From NCBI RefSeq assembly GCF_963677195.1, contig NZ_OY781918.1:3956923-4020922 (forward strand): DNA of 64,000 nucleotides, read 5' to 3'. The notes beneath the pieces were generated by a model. It was not told the origin of the DNA. It searched no databases and saw only the letters and a list, made by a program, of their open reading frames with translations. The DNA is from an uncultured Marinifilum sp. (lineage in GTDB: Bacteria; Bacteroidota; Bacteroidia; Bacteroidales; Marinifilaceae). Positions 25,726 through 34,305 of this stretch are shown piece after piece. The translations under genes and the position numbers were made by a program. Every line of letters begins with the position of its first letter. The first letter of the stretch is position 1.

Positions 25726-26646
25726 CTAGTTCACCTTAAAAGTCTCATCTCCTTTTTCGATACAGTTCACAATTTGATTTGCTCCGGCAATACCAGCATT
25801 GATATTTGCCTCAGCAGTTTGTGCACCCATTTTTTTAGGAGTAAAGAAGAAACGGCCTTCGAATTTGGCTGCAATTTCATCCTTACAATCCGGTGCAATA
25901 TCCGAAATGTAAGCAAAATCGGCACGTGCCTCCATCAATTTAACCAAGCCTTCTTCGTCGATAACCTCTTTACGAGCTGTATTTACAAGAATACCACCTT
26001 TTGGCATTTTGTTTAATAAATCAAAATTAATTGATTTTTTTGTTTTGTCGTTTGCTGGAATGTGCAAGGAAACATAGTTACAGGTACTGTATAATTCTTC
26101 AACAGAATCAACAACAGTAACGCCATCGGCTTCAATTGCCTCTTTAGCCACAAATGGGTCGAAGGCATAAACTTCCATACCAAAACCTTTAGCAATAGTA
26201 GCCACATAACGTCCTACATTACCATAAGCATGAATACCAATTTTCTTACCTCTAAGCTCTACTCCGGCTTTTCCATTGTATGAATTTCGGGCCATAAATA
26301 CCATCATACCCAAAACCAATTCGGCAACGGCATTTGAGTTTTGTCCCGGAGTATTCATAGCAACAATTCCTTTTTCTGTACAAGCTTCAAGATCGATATT
26401 ATCGTATCCTGCACCAGCACGAACTATTACTTTAAGATTTTTAGCTGCTTCTATTATCTCACGAGTTGCTTTATCACTTCTGATAATCATTGCATCAACA
26501 TCGGCAACTGCTGCTAATAAATCAGATTTATCTGTATAAGACTCTAACAAAACCAATTCGTAACCAGCACCTTCTACAACTTCTCTGATACCATTAACGG
26601 CAGCAGGAGCAAATGGTTTTTCGGTTGCAATTAATACTTTAGTCAT
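25726..26646 (-). CDS. serA: D-3-phosphoglycerate dehydrogenase (short form)
   Basis: Oxidises 3-phosphoglycerate to 3-phosphohydroxypyruvate, the first step of serine synthesis. I start it at 26646 (MTKVLIATEKPFAP); an in-frame ATG at 26694 would add 16 atypical residues. The 306-residue protein has the 2-hydroxyacid dehydrogenase signatures VRAGAGYDNIDLEACTEKG, an NAD-binding GIHAYGNVGRYVA, LHIPANDKTKKSI and ILVNTARKEVIDEEGL. There is no C-terminal ACT/ASB regulatory domain, so feedback control by serine through ACT is not expected. It follows serC on the same strand. Confidence 0.9.
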   Translation of the reverse strand: MTKVLIATEKPFAPAAVNGIREVVEGAGYELVLLESYTDKSDLLAAVADVDAMIIRSDKATREIIEAAKNLKVIVRAGAGYDNIDLEACTEKGIVAMNTPGQNSNAVAELVLGMMVFMARNSYNGKAGVELRGKKIGIHAYGNVGRYVATIAKGFGMEVYAFDPFVAKEAIEADGVTVVDSVEELYSTCNYVSLHIPANDKTKKSINFDLLNKMPKGGILVNTARKEVIDEEGLVKLMEARADFAYISDIAPDCKDEIAAKFEGRFFFTPKKMGAQTAEANINAGIAGANQIVNCIEKGDETFKVN

Positions 26647-26788
26647 TTTATTTGAAAATTTGAATTGAAAAAATAAAATGTCATTATCAGCCAAATCGAA
26701 GTAATTTTTAAACTTTAAGCTTTAAGTAATTTTTAGTTTATACCTTTTTACTTAATACTTTTTACTTTATTGAATTACTTTAGTCGTT

Positions 26789-26831
26789 CCTCATGCATCT
26801 GAATGACGAAAAGCGGGAAGATAAACTTCCC
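26789..26831. repeat. REP-like imperfect palindromes in the serC-serA spacer
   Basis: Two adjacent hairpins: TCGTTC...GAATGACGA (26793-26819 region) and GGGAAG-N5-CTTCCC (26815-26831). The words CGTCATTC and GGAACGA resemble mobile intergenic palindromes common in Bacteroidota genomes, but this is a single copy in the window. Confidence 0.3.
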
Positions 26832-26849
26832 ATCTTATCAATAGTTATA

Positions 26850-27926
26850 TTACTTTACATGCAATGCTTCAAACTCTTTCATGCAGTCAACCAAAGCCTG
26901 CACACTTTCTTTTGGTAAAGCATTATAGGTAGAAGCACGGAATCCTCCTACAGAACGGTGTCCTTTAATTCCAGACATTCCTTTAGAAGTAGCAAATTCC
27001 AAGAAATCTTTTTCAAGCTCCTTATATTCATCTGACATTACAAAGCAGATATTCATTAAAGAACGATCTTCTTTATTAAGAACAGTACCTTTAAACATTG
27101 GGTTACGATCGATTTCGTCGTATAAAATAGCAGCTTTTTCTTGGTTTAGTTTTTGCATTGCAGCAACACCACCTTTTTCTTTAATCCACTTTAAAGTTTG
27201 AAGAGCAGCAAATACAGGAACTACTGGAGGAGTATTAAACATAGATACCCCTTTAATGTGAGTTCTGTAATCTAACATTGTAGGAATTTGACGATCAACT
27301 TTACCTAAGATCTCATCTTTAACAATTACAAAAGTTACACCTGCAGGAGCAAGGTTCTTTTGAGCGCCACCATAAATTAATGCATATTTAGATACATCAA
27401 CCGGACGAGAGAAAATATCTGAAGACATATCGGCTACTAACGGAACATTAATATCCATATCCTCTTTAATTTCTGTACCATAAATGGTATTGTTGGTTGT
27501 GATGTGAAAATAATCGGCATCAGCAGGAATTTCATATCCTTTTGGCAGATAGTTATACACAGTGTCTTTTGAAGAAGCTACCTCTACTACTTCACCAAAA
27601 AGATTAGCTTCTTTCTGAGCTTTATTAGCCCATGCACCTGTATTTAAATAGGCAGCTTTTTTTCCCATTAAGTTGTAAGGAATCATGCAAAACTGAGTTG
27701 ATGCTCCACCACCTAAAAATAAAACAGAATATCCTTCAGGGATATTCAATAACTCTTTAAATAATGCGATAGCTTCATCCATTACTGCAACAAATTCTTT
27801 GCTACGGTGTGAAACTTCCATTACAGAAAGACCTGTTCCAGCAAAGTTTTTAATTGCCTCAGCAGTTTTTTCAACTGTGAAATCCGGAAGGATTGAAGGG
27901 CCTGCAGAAAAGTTGTGTACTTTCAT
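26850..27926 (-). CDS. serC: Phosphoserine aminotransferase
   Basis: PLP-dependent class V aminotransferase, 358 residues, converting 3-phosphohydroxypyruvate and glutamate to phosphoserine. Clear signatures: HNFSAGPSILPD at the N-terminus, VMEVSHRSKEF, LFLGGGASTQF, the PLP lysine in YGGAQKNLAPAG, and GHRSVGGFRASTYNALP at the end. Length matches SerC. It is the first gene of the serC-serA-DUF1015 group, with a gap of about 200 bases to serA, so a second promoter for serA is possible. Confidence 0.95.
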   Translation of the reverse strand: MKVHNFSAGPSILPDFTVEKTAEAIKNFAGTGLSVMEVSHRSKEFVAVMDEAIALFKELLNIPEGYSVLFLGGGASTQFCMIPYNLMGKKAAYLNTGAWANKAQKEANLFGEVVEVASSKDTVYNYLPKGYEIPADADYFHITTNNTIYGTEIKEDMDINVPLVADMSSDIFSRPVDVSKYALIYGGAQKNLAPAGVTFVIVKDEILGKVDRQIPTMLDYRTHIKGVSMFNTPPVVPVFAALQTLKWIKEKGGVAAMQKLNQEKAAILYDEIDRNPMFKGTVLNKEDRSLMNICFVMSDEYKELEKDFLEFATSKGMSGIKGHRSVGGFRASTYNALPKESVQALVDCMKEFEALHVK

Positions 27927-28297
27927 TTTTTCAAACGTTTTAAATTTTTGTATTATTCCATATCCTGAGGCAAATTTTGCAAATAAAAATTTATTTTGAA
28001 ATGATTTTACAGTTTATTTTCAATGTTTTTTAACAAAAAAAAATCATTTCATCCCCCTTCATATAGATCAATACTTGCAGTCTGATTTTCAGTACTTTAA
28101 CCTACAGAAATTATTTTAACTAATTCTCTTATTTAAAATATTCTAACCGGTTTATTTTAATTTTAGCGATTTATCAATTTTATTTTCGAAAAAAAACATA
28201 TTTCGACTGTCAAAAAAGCTCAAAAACAAAAGAATATTCTTAATAAGAATTACAAATGTATGAATTTATGTTTGAATTAAGCCCTGTTTTTTCAGAT
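27927..28297. other. Intergenic region upstream of serC
   Basis: AT-rich and without a credible ORF. It should carry the serC promoter on the minus strand; no unambiguous -7/-33 pair was found. No riboswitch-like conserved structure was recognised. Confidence 0.3.
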
Positions 28298-28328
28298 AAA
28301 AAAAGCAGGTATACCAAAGTACACCTGC
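28298..28328 (-). terminator. Terminator of gcvT
   Basis: GCAGGT (28305-28310) pairs with ACCTGC (28323-28328), with three more pairs inside after one mismatch. On the minus strand seven T follow. Confidence 0.85.
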
Positions 28329-28358
28329 CATTATAATTTAAAGTAAAAACTTGTAAAC

Positions 28359-29462
28359 TTATCCTTTATAAAAAGGAATTTTTACAATTTTAGCTTTTAA
28401 AGCTTTCTTTCTTACACGAATATAAATTTCTGTATCTGCTTTGTAAAAGCCTTCTTTCACATATCCCATACCAATTGCTTTACCAAGCATAGGAGCCATA
28501 GTACCTGAAGTTACTTCTCCAATTTCATTCCCATCAGCATCTTCAATTTTATATCCATGACGAGGAATTCCTCTATCAATCAGTTCAAAACCTTTTAATC
28601 TGCGTTTTGGTTTATCGGCCTTTTGCTTTTCAAAGAAATCTCGGTCAATAAAATCATTCCCCTCAACAAATTTGGTAATCCAAGCTAATCCTGCTTCAAT
28701 TGGCGAATGCTCATCGTCAATATCATTTCCATACAAGCAAAAACCAACCTCTAAGCGCAATGTATCACGGGCGGCTAAACCAATTGGCTGAATTCCAAAT
28801 TCTTTTCCAGCTTCCATTACAGCATCAAGTAATTTTTTACCATCTTCGTTTGCCACATAAATTTCACATCCTCCCGATCCGGTGTAACCTGTTGTTGAAA
28901 AAATAGCATTTTCGATACCAGCAACTGTTGCTTTCTTAAAAGTATAATATTCCATATCTTCAACCGGAACATCAACAATTTTTTGCATTGCTTTTAGGGC
29001 CAAAGGACCTTGTACTGCCAACTGACAAATTTCATCGGAAGCATTGTATAATTCGCTACCTATTTCCAAACCCATTTCTTTGGCATTTTCACAACACCAA
29101 TTCCAATCTTTCTCGATATTGGCAGCATTAACAACCAATAAATAAGTCTCACTATCTACGCGATATACCAATAAATCGTCAACAATACCACCTTTACCGT
29201 TAGGAAAACAAGAGTACTGAACCTTACCATCAGTTAAAGCAGCAACATCATTAGTAGTTAATTTTTGAACAAATTTAAAAGCATTTGGACCTTTAACCCA
29301 AAACTCGCCCATGTGAGACACATCGAAAACACCCAATTTTTCACGAACACAAATGTGCTCATCTTTAATTCCAGTGTATTCAATTGGCATATTATAACCT
29401 GCAAATGGTGCCATTTTTGCACCTAATTCTTCGTGAAAACTAGTGAAAGCTGTTCTTTTCAT
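28359..29462 (-). CDS. gcvT: Glycine cleavage system T protein (aminomethyltransferase)
   Basis: Transfers the methylene group from H-protein aminomethyl-lipoyl to tetrahydrofolate, releasing ammonia. The 367-residue protein has FAGYNMPIEYTGIKDEH, the conserved VFDVSHMGEFWVKGP, SCFPNGKGGIVDDLLVYR (catalytic Asp region), TGYTGSGGCEIY, LAARDTLRLEVGFCLYGNDID and GEVTSGTMAPMLGKAIGMGYV. The P, H and L proteins are not in the window. It is monocistronic, with its own promoter and terminator. The neighbouring serine genes make sense as a serine-glycine-C1 group. Confidence 0.95.
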   Translation of the reverse strand: MKRTAFTSFHEELGAKMAPFAGYNMPIEYTGIKDEHICVREKLGVFDVSHMGEFWVKGPNAFKFVQKLTTNDVAALTDGKVQYSCFPNGKGGIVDDLLVYRVDSETYLLVVNAANIEKDWNWCCENAKEMGLEIGSELYNASDEICQLAVQGPLALKAMQKIVDVPVEDMEYYTFKKATVAGIENAIFSTTGYTGSGGCEIYVANEDGKKLLDAVMEAGKEFGIQPIGLAARDTLRLEVGFCLYGNDIDDEHSPIEAGLAWITKFVEGNDFIDRDFFEKQKADKPKRRLKGFELIDRGIPRHGYKIEDADGNEIGEVTSGTMAPMLGKAIGMGYVKEGFYKADTEIYIRVRKKALKAKIVKIPFYKG

Positions 29463-30261
29463 TGTATTTTGTGTTTAAGGTTATTCTTAAGTAAAAACAA
29501 TTTTACTTTAAAAATCACCCAGGAAAAAACTAGTGTATTATGTTTGCGTTATGCATTTGCAAATGTAAAAAATTTTCTCAGATATCGTTTGCATAATTAA
29601 ATTAGTTTATGCATTCCATTTTTTATTCCATAAATAAGATCCATACTCTTCTTTCTAAGGAACAACAGAACACACTTTTTGTTTGTAGAAATAAAATAGG
29701 GACATAAATAATAATGGAACAATAGCAGCAAGAAGGAAAATTAATGATTCAAAGTTCTTCTTATAGGTAAAGTAAAAATAGTTTTATAATTAAGTAACTG
29801 GAATCTTTCTATTGTTTATTAGGACAAAATTATACTCTCACTTTGCTAATGCAAGTTAAGTTTTCTAAGAAATATATTTGTTCTTTAATATGCATACAAA
29901 CACCAACACAGAAAGTCACTTTCTTTTTTATCTAATTTTATTGGGTATTACCCATAATTTAAGGGGATTAGATCAAATAATATTATAAAAAAGATAAAAC
30001 ATATAAATTCATTCGCAGAAAATCGTAAAAAAATTATATTAATCATATCTAAACCACTAATAAACACTAACAATATGAGGCCATCTACACATTAAATTTC
30101 GATAGGTAATTTAAAATTAATTTAGTATTATTGCACTAGTAAAAAACTTTAAATTAAAGTGGTTTATAGATACTAATCATATTATAGTCTATTACTTTTC
30201 ATTTTTAATATGTACCTTAATATCTATAAAAAACTTTTTATAACAAGATTATCCTGCAAAA
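29463..30261. other. Long intergenic region between gcvT and the Hpt gene
   Basis: An 800-base, very AT-rich stretch with no convincing ORF. It holds the gcvT promoter (29560-29567) on the minus strand. On the plus strand TATATTTG (29873-29880) lies about 30 bases before a weak hairpin AGAAAG-TCA-CTTTCT followed by T6 (29910-29930), a possible tiny transcript. There is also a short palindrome TGGGTATTACCCA (29943-29955). The promoter of the Hpt-STAS operon must be in the last part but was not identified. Confidence 0.4.
29560..29567 (-). promoter_or_regulatory. -7 promoter element of gcvT
   Basis: TACATTTG on the minus strand fits TAnnTTTG. The predicted leader is about 90 bases. A -33 TTTG at the usual distance is not seen. 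Confidence 0.4.
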
Positions 30262-30717
30262 ATGACTCAAAAAGGAAAACTTACAGATTTGTCCTATTTA
30301 AAGGAGATGTCGGGTAACGATAATAGTATTATCGAAGAAATGATTGAAATTTTCATAGAACAAATACCTGAGTTCATAGTTGAAGTTTCATCATATTTCG
30401 AATCCCATGATTGGAATGGGTTGGGAGCTGTTGCCCATAAAGCAAAATCATCTGTTCGCACAATGGGAATGGAACACATTGGAGAATGTTTAGAAAAACT
30501 GGAACATTATTCAAAAGGAAATCTTAAACTAGAATTACAATTAAAAAAAGATAAAGGTATTGAGCTAAGTACCGAAGATGAAAAAAAATGGAATAATGTT
30601 ATGCATGAACCCCTAAACGACATTGATTTAAAGCATATTCCTGAGCTAGTTAATACTTTTTTATCGAGTTGTCCTTTAGCTATTGACGAATTAAAATCAA
30701 CCTTACAAGAACTTTAA
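30262..30717 (+). CDS. Histidine phosphotransfer (Hpt) domain protein
   Basis: 151 residues. The Hpt four-helix bundle carries the phospho-accepting His59 in VAHKAKSSVRTMGM, preceded by EEMIEIFIEQIPEFI, as in family members. A further segment of about 60 residues after the bundle is not recognised. It would receive phosphate from a hybrid kinase and pass it to a receiver. The third gene of this operon has such a receiver. It is 15 bases from the STAS gene, so the three genes are one operon. Confidence 0.85.
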   Translation: MTQKGKLTDLSYLKEMSGNDNSIIEEMIEIFIEQIPEFIVEVSSYFESHDWNGLGAVAHKAKSSVRTMGMEHIGECLEKLEHYSKGNLKLELQLKKDKGIELSTEDEKKWNNVMHEPLNDIDLKHIPELVNTFLSSCPLAIDELKSTLQEL

Positions 30718-30732
30718 ACTGCATCTTTTGCT

Positions 30733-31083
30733 ATGAATATTGAAACCAAAAACATCGACTCTGTTACAGTTATGAAACTGATTGAAACTAATCGTTTATA
30801 TGCTCTTAATGCTGGTGTTGCTAAAGAAAAAATGAACGAAGTTTTAAGTATCCCTAAATCAAAACTAGTCATCGATTTTGAATCTATAAATTTTATTGAT
30901 AGTTCGGGCTTTGGAGCACTTCTTTCGGCTCTTAAAACTTCAAAAGAACACAAAAGCCAGATAAAGCTTTGTAATATAAACAAAGATGTAATGGAGTTAA
31001 TAGAACTAATGCAGTTGGATTCAATTTTTGATATTCTGCAGAATCCTACAGCTTGTATAAACAGCTTTTCTAAGGCAGAATAA
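30733..31083 (+). CDS. STAS-domain anti-sigma factor antagonist-like protein
   Basis: 116 residues. The STAS signature VIDFESINFIDSSGFGALLSAL contains the Ser57-Ser58 pair at the position where SpoIIAA/RsbV is phosphorylated. In known partner switches the unphosphorylated form binds and removes a kinase/anti-sigma factor, and a PP2C phosphatase such as SpoIIE or RsbU restores it. Such a phosphatase is encoded ten bases downstream. No HATPase kinase gene is nearby, so its partner must be elsewhere. Confidence 0.88.
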   Translation: MNIETKNIDSVTVMKLIETNRLYALNAGVAKEKMNEVLSIPKSKLVIDFESINFIDSSGFGALLSALKTSKEHKSQIKLCNINKDVMELIELMQLDSIFDILQNPTACINSFSKAE

Positions 31084-31092
31084 CTTGCCATT

Positions 31093-32661
31093 ATGGCTAA
31101 AGTCTCTCCACATATTCTTGTTGTTGATGACGATATTGTAATTCTAAAATTTATTGAGTTTACTCTTAAAAATTTAGGTTATCAAACAACGCTTGCAAAA
31201 AATGGAAAAGAGGCAATAGAACAAGCAAAAAACGAACATTACGATCTTATTATCTCCGATTTATATATGCCATTAATGGATGGCAATGAATTGGTGCGTC
31301 ATTTCAGAAAACTAGCCGAATATCAGCACACACCATTTATATTTTTATCTGGTAATAACGAAGAAGAAACCTGGATTAAAAACTTAAACGATGGTGCTGA
31401 TGATTTCATTACAAAACCTATTAAACAAAAGGTATTTGTTTCCAAAATTCAGTCTCACCTAAAAAAATCTTTTCTAAGAAAAGATATTCTCGACGACGCG
31501 CGTAAAAATGACATAAGCTTTAAAAAAGGCAGTTTAATATATTGTGCCAATAGAATAAAGCCTTTTCCACTTCCACGAAAATTAATTAAAACCAACATTA
31601 GAGTTGTTTACACCGATTCTGATTTTTTTATGGCCTTACAGGACGTAAATACATGGGAAATAATTATTGATGATGCCGCTAGCTGGGCTGTTTCTATTCT
31701 GGAAAAAATCAGCGAAATAATTTCTAATCATTTACCATTAAGCATTTTAATAACAGATCCGAACAATAAGGAACAAATGGATTTTTTTCTAAAATTTAAA
31801 ATCAATAGTTTCCTTTACAAACAACTGGATCCGAAATTAATCGTGCATCAAATTAATTCGAATATTCAGCGAGAACATGAATTAAAAACAAAATATTTAA
31901 ACGCCTTAAACACAGCTGCTAAAAGATCACCTATTAGATTTGAAAATAATTTTTCAGATCACTTGGCTGATTATAATATTGAAATACTGCACCAACCCTA
32001 TGATAAATTGCCTGGTGGCGATTATTATGAAATAATTAATGTAGATGATAATCGTAAAATTTTAATTGTTGGCGACGTTATGGGTAAAAAATGGGATGCT
32101 TGGTTTTTTGTTCCTGCCTATATCGCATATATTAGAAGTACAATTAACTTTTTTCTTAATAGAAAGGAACTTGATTTTGTCGAACATCCAGGTAAATTTT
32201 TAGAGATCATTAACCAATATGTTTTTAAAGACATGCAGCTAACCGAAGTATTTACTACACTTAGTATTATATCTATATCGTCTGATACCAATAAAATAAG
32301 TGTAGCTTCGGCAGGAGCTCTGCGACCCTATTATTACGATTGTACCGAGAATACTATATCTCAGTTAAATATTGTTGGAACACTATTAGGTGTAATTAAA
32401 AATGCACAATACCAAAGTTTGGTTCACGATTTTTACAAAGGCGATAAATTATTATTTTACACAGACGGATACACCGAAGCTGTTAACGACAAAAACAATG
32501 AAATGATAGGTGATGATGCACTTTATTTAGCATTGGATAAATACAAAAACACCGAACACTTAACTCCCGAAAAAATTGAGAAAGAAATAAGCCACACATT
32601 CAATGTTTCTAAATTTGACGACGACAGAACACTCCTACTTATCGAAAGAAAAAATAAATAG
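31093..32661 (+). CDS. Receiver-SpoIIE/RsbU phosphatase with an additional degenerate receiver domain
   Basis: 522 residues. An N-terminal receiver (about 7-125) has the acidic pair at 12-14, phospho-acceptor Asp56 in LIISDLYMP and Lys108 in FITKPI. A second receiver-like domain (about 168-265) shows VVYTDSD, WEIIIDDAAS, SILITDPN and FLYKQLDP, keeping Asp and Lys at the key places. The C-terminal PP2C-like SpoIIE phosphatase (about 295-520) has PGGDYYE, VGDVMGKKWDA, FYTDGYTEAVN and KFDDDRTLLL, all metal-binding Asp present. It most likely dephosphorylates the STAS protein under control of phosphate arriving from the Hpt protein. Confidence 0.9.
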   Translation: MAKVSPHILVVDDDIVILKFIEFTLKNLGYQTTLAKNGKEAIEQAKNEHYDLIISDLYMPLMDGNELVRHFRKLAEYQHTPFIFLSGNNEEETWIKNLNDGADDFITKPIKQKVFVSKIQSHLKKSFLRKDILDDARKNDISFKKGSLIYCANRIKPFPLPRKLIKTNIRVVYTDSDFFMALQDVNTWEIIIDDAASWAVSILEKISEIISNHLPLSILITDPNNKEQMDFFLKFKINSFLYKQLDPKLIVHQINSNIQREHELKTKYLNALNTAAKRSPIRFENNFSDHLADYNIEILHQPYDKLPGGDYYEIINVDDNRKILIVGDVMGKKWDAWFFVPAYIAYIRSTINFFLNRKELDFVEHPGKFLEIINQYVFKDMQLTEVFTTLSIISISSDTNKISVASAGALRPYYYDCTENTISQLNIVGTLLGVIKNAQYQSLVHDFYKGDKLLFYTDGYTEAVNDKNNEMIGDDALYLALDKYKNTEHLTPEKIEKEISHTFNVSKFDDDRTLLLIERKNK

Positions 32662-32712
32662 CTATTCCTATTTATTTTTTTAGCACATTTGCAAAAAATA
32701 ATACTCTCGAAT

Positions 32713-33027
32713 ATGAATGATATAATTGGATGGATAGGAAGTCTTTTATTTGCTGTTTGTGCTCTTCCTCAAGTTATACACACCTTTAAAAGCAGAAGAA
32801 CTGATGACTTAAATGAAGTATTTTTATGGCTTTGGTTTGGAGGAGAAGTTTTAACTTTTTCCTACATTATAATCGATGATATTAGCAATAAAAATTATCA
32901 CATTCCTCTTTACTTTAATTACTTATTTAATATTATTTTATTGTTTTATTTAATTTTCGCAAAGTATACTTACAACACAAAACCAACTAGTTTGTCTTTT
33001 TTGCTTCAAAAAATAAAAAGAAAATAA
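32713..33027 (+). CDS. SemiSWEET-type PQ-loop membrane protein
   Basis: 104 residues from ATG 32713; an upstream TTG at 32689 is less likely. Three membrane helices: NDIIGWIGSLLFAVCALPQVIHTF with the PQ motif, LWLWFGGEVLTFSYIII, and YFNYLFNIILLFYLIFA. Half-SWEETs dimerise to carry small sugars; other PQ-loop proteins carry amino acids, so the substrate is open. It follows the phosphatase gene after 51 bases and may be read from the same promoter. Confidence 0.8.
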   Translation: MNDIIGWIGSLLFAVCALPQVIHTFKSRRTDDLNEVFLWLWFGGEVLTFSYIIIDDISNKNYHIPLYFNYLFNIILLFYLIFAKYTYNTKPTSLSFLLQKIKRK

Positions 33028-33048
33028 AAAAGCCGGATAAAATCCGGC
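33026..33048 (-). terminator. Terminator of the citrate lyase operon (also usable from the plus side)
   Basis: GCCGGAT (33032-33038) pairs with ATCCGGC (33042-33048) around AAA. The minus strand continues into six T. It lies between two convergent genes, six bases after the citC stop. Confidence 0.8.
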
Positions 33049-33053
33049 CTCAA

Positions 33054-34127
33054 TTAATGTCGTGTAACTGTTTCTCTTATTTTTTTTCTGATCTCAGACG
33101 ATTCCTCTGACAGTAGAAAATTCTTTGTTGAATTTGGAAGAAAATCCATAACTCCATCTAACTTATCTTCTCGAATCGCCTGTCTTACTTTCGAAGCAGA
33201 TATATAATTTTCATCTCCTCCACTTGTAATTCTTGGTATCTCAAGCAATTTAACACCATTCGCAGGCAAATATTTTATCATAGCCTGATTATAAGCCGCC
33301 GTTACCGGTGAATACATTTCGGTACCCACATATCTTTTATTAATGTTAAGAACAGGAACAATATAACGCAAAAAAGTAATTACATCCAGTTCTGCTTGCT
33401 TATCGGCAATATCGCACTCCTTTTCCTGTTTTAAAAAGTAGCATGGAAAAATTGTTCCCGAAACAACATAATTTCCACCTTTCACCATTACCAGATTATC
33501 AATATCGCCAAGCTCCTCTTTTATTAAATTCCATCTTACATCGAAAGTAAAAGAAGAACGATCTTCCTCAACTACAAAAAGATAAACCAAACGATTCTCT
33601 TTGCAAGCTTTTTCAATTAAATATTTGTGCCCTTTTGTAAAAGGATTACAGTTAACTACAATAGCTGCTATATCTCCAACATTAACATCTCTTCTTATGG
33701 ATCTTAAGTAATCCTGATAAGTTTTAATATTTTCGTAGCCAAATTCGAGAACTGAAAACAAGGGCTCGGCTGTTGCAATTTCAGTAAATCCCAAGCCTTT
33801 AAAAACTTCTAAATTTCTAGGCTTTGTATAAACAAAAATGTGCTTATGCTTAAGTATTACCAAATCGATAAGATGCGTAACAATTTGAGCAAATGCTGCA
33901 CCTTCGCGAAACTCAGGAGCAACAGCAACATATTTTAAAACTCTCCCCTTATACGATCCTGTTCCAATAACTTCCCCATTCAAGTTATACAAAATCATAG
34001 TGTAATCGACATCCCGTCTTTCAAAATCGAAACCTAAAGTCCCCAGAAATTTGGAAATCAATTTTATATCATAGGGGTTTTTTAAATCCAAAGACTCTTC
34101 TCTGTAATCAGTATTTTCAACTCCCAT
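33054..34127 (-). CDS. citC: [Citrate (pro-3S)-lyase] ligase
   Basis: Acetylates the thiol of the citrate lyase prosthetic group with acetate and ATP, switching the enzyme on. The 357-residue protein has an N-terminal GNAT-like domain (EVIGTGSYKGRVLKYVAVAPEFREGA) and a C-terminal nucleotidyltransferase domain with VVNCNPFTKGHKYLIEKA, EEDRSSFTFDVRW and GTEMYSPVTAAYN. This two-domain layout and length are those of CitC. It is the last gene of the operon, separated from citXG by 178 bases that contain a hairpin but no good promoter. Confidence 0.93.
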   Translation of the reverse strand: MGVENTDYREESLDLKNPYDIKLISKFLGTLGFDFERRDVDYTMILYNLNGEVIGTGSYKGRVLKYVAVAPEFREGAAFAQIVTHLIDLVILKHKHIFVYTKPRNLEVFKGLGFTEIATAEPLFSVLEFGYENIKTYQDYLRSIRRDVNVGDIAAIVVNCNPFTKGHKYLIEKACKENRLVYLFVVEEDRSSFTFDVRWNLIKEELGDIDNLVMVKGGNYVVSGTIFPCYFLKQEKECDIADKQAELDVITFLRYIVPVLNINKRYVGTEMYSPVTAAYNQAMIKYLPANGVKLLEIPRITSGGDENYISASKVRQAIREDKLDGVMDFLPNSTKNFLLSEESSEIRKKIRETVTRH

Positions 34128-34238
34128 CTCTATTTCTTTGTTTTGTTAGTTTAAGTATTCTTAGTGTGTGATTTATTACTTGTTTATCAGTGTTCAATAA
34201 TAAAGATTTTACTGAAAATAAATTCTTTATTTCGGATG

Positions 34239-34264
34239 TTAAAGAGATACTTACACCTCTTTAA
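34239..34264. other. Hairpin between citXG and citC
   Basis: TTAAAGAG (34239-34246) pairs perfectly with CTCTTTAA (34257-34264). There is no T-run on either side, so it may be an RNA-processing or stabilising stem rather than a terminator. Confidence 0.35.
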
Positions 34265-34305
34265 ATCATGACAAAAGTTATTTGTTTTGTAATTATTATT
34301 TAGTA

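Noticed and set aside
26647..26694. Longer serA start at 26694
   Set aside because: The extra 16 residues are unlike family members; MTKVLIATE fits the usual N-terminus.
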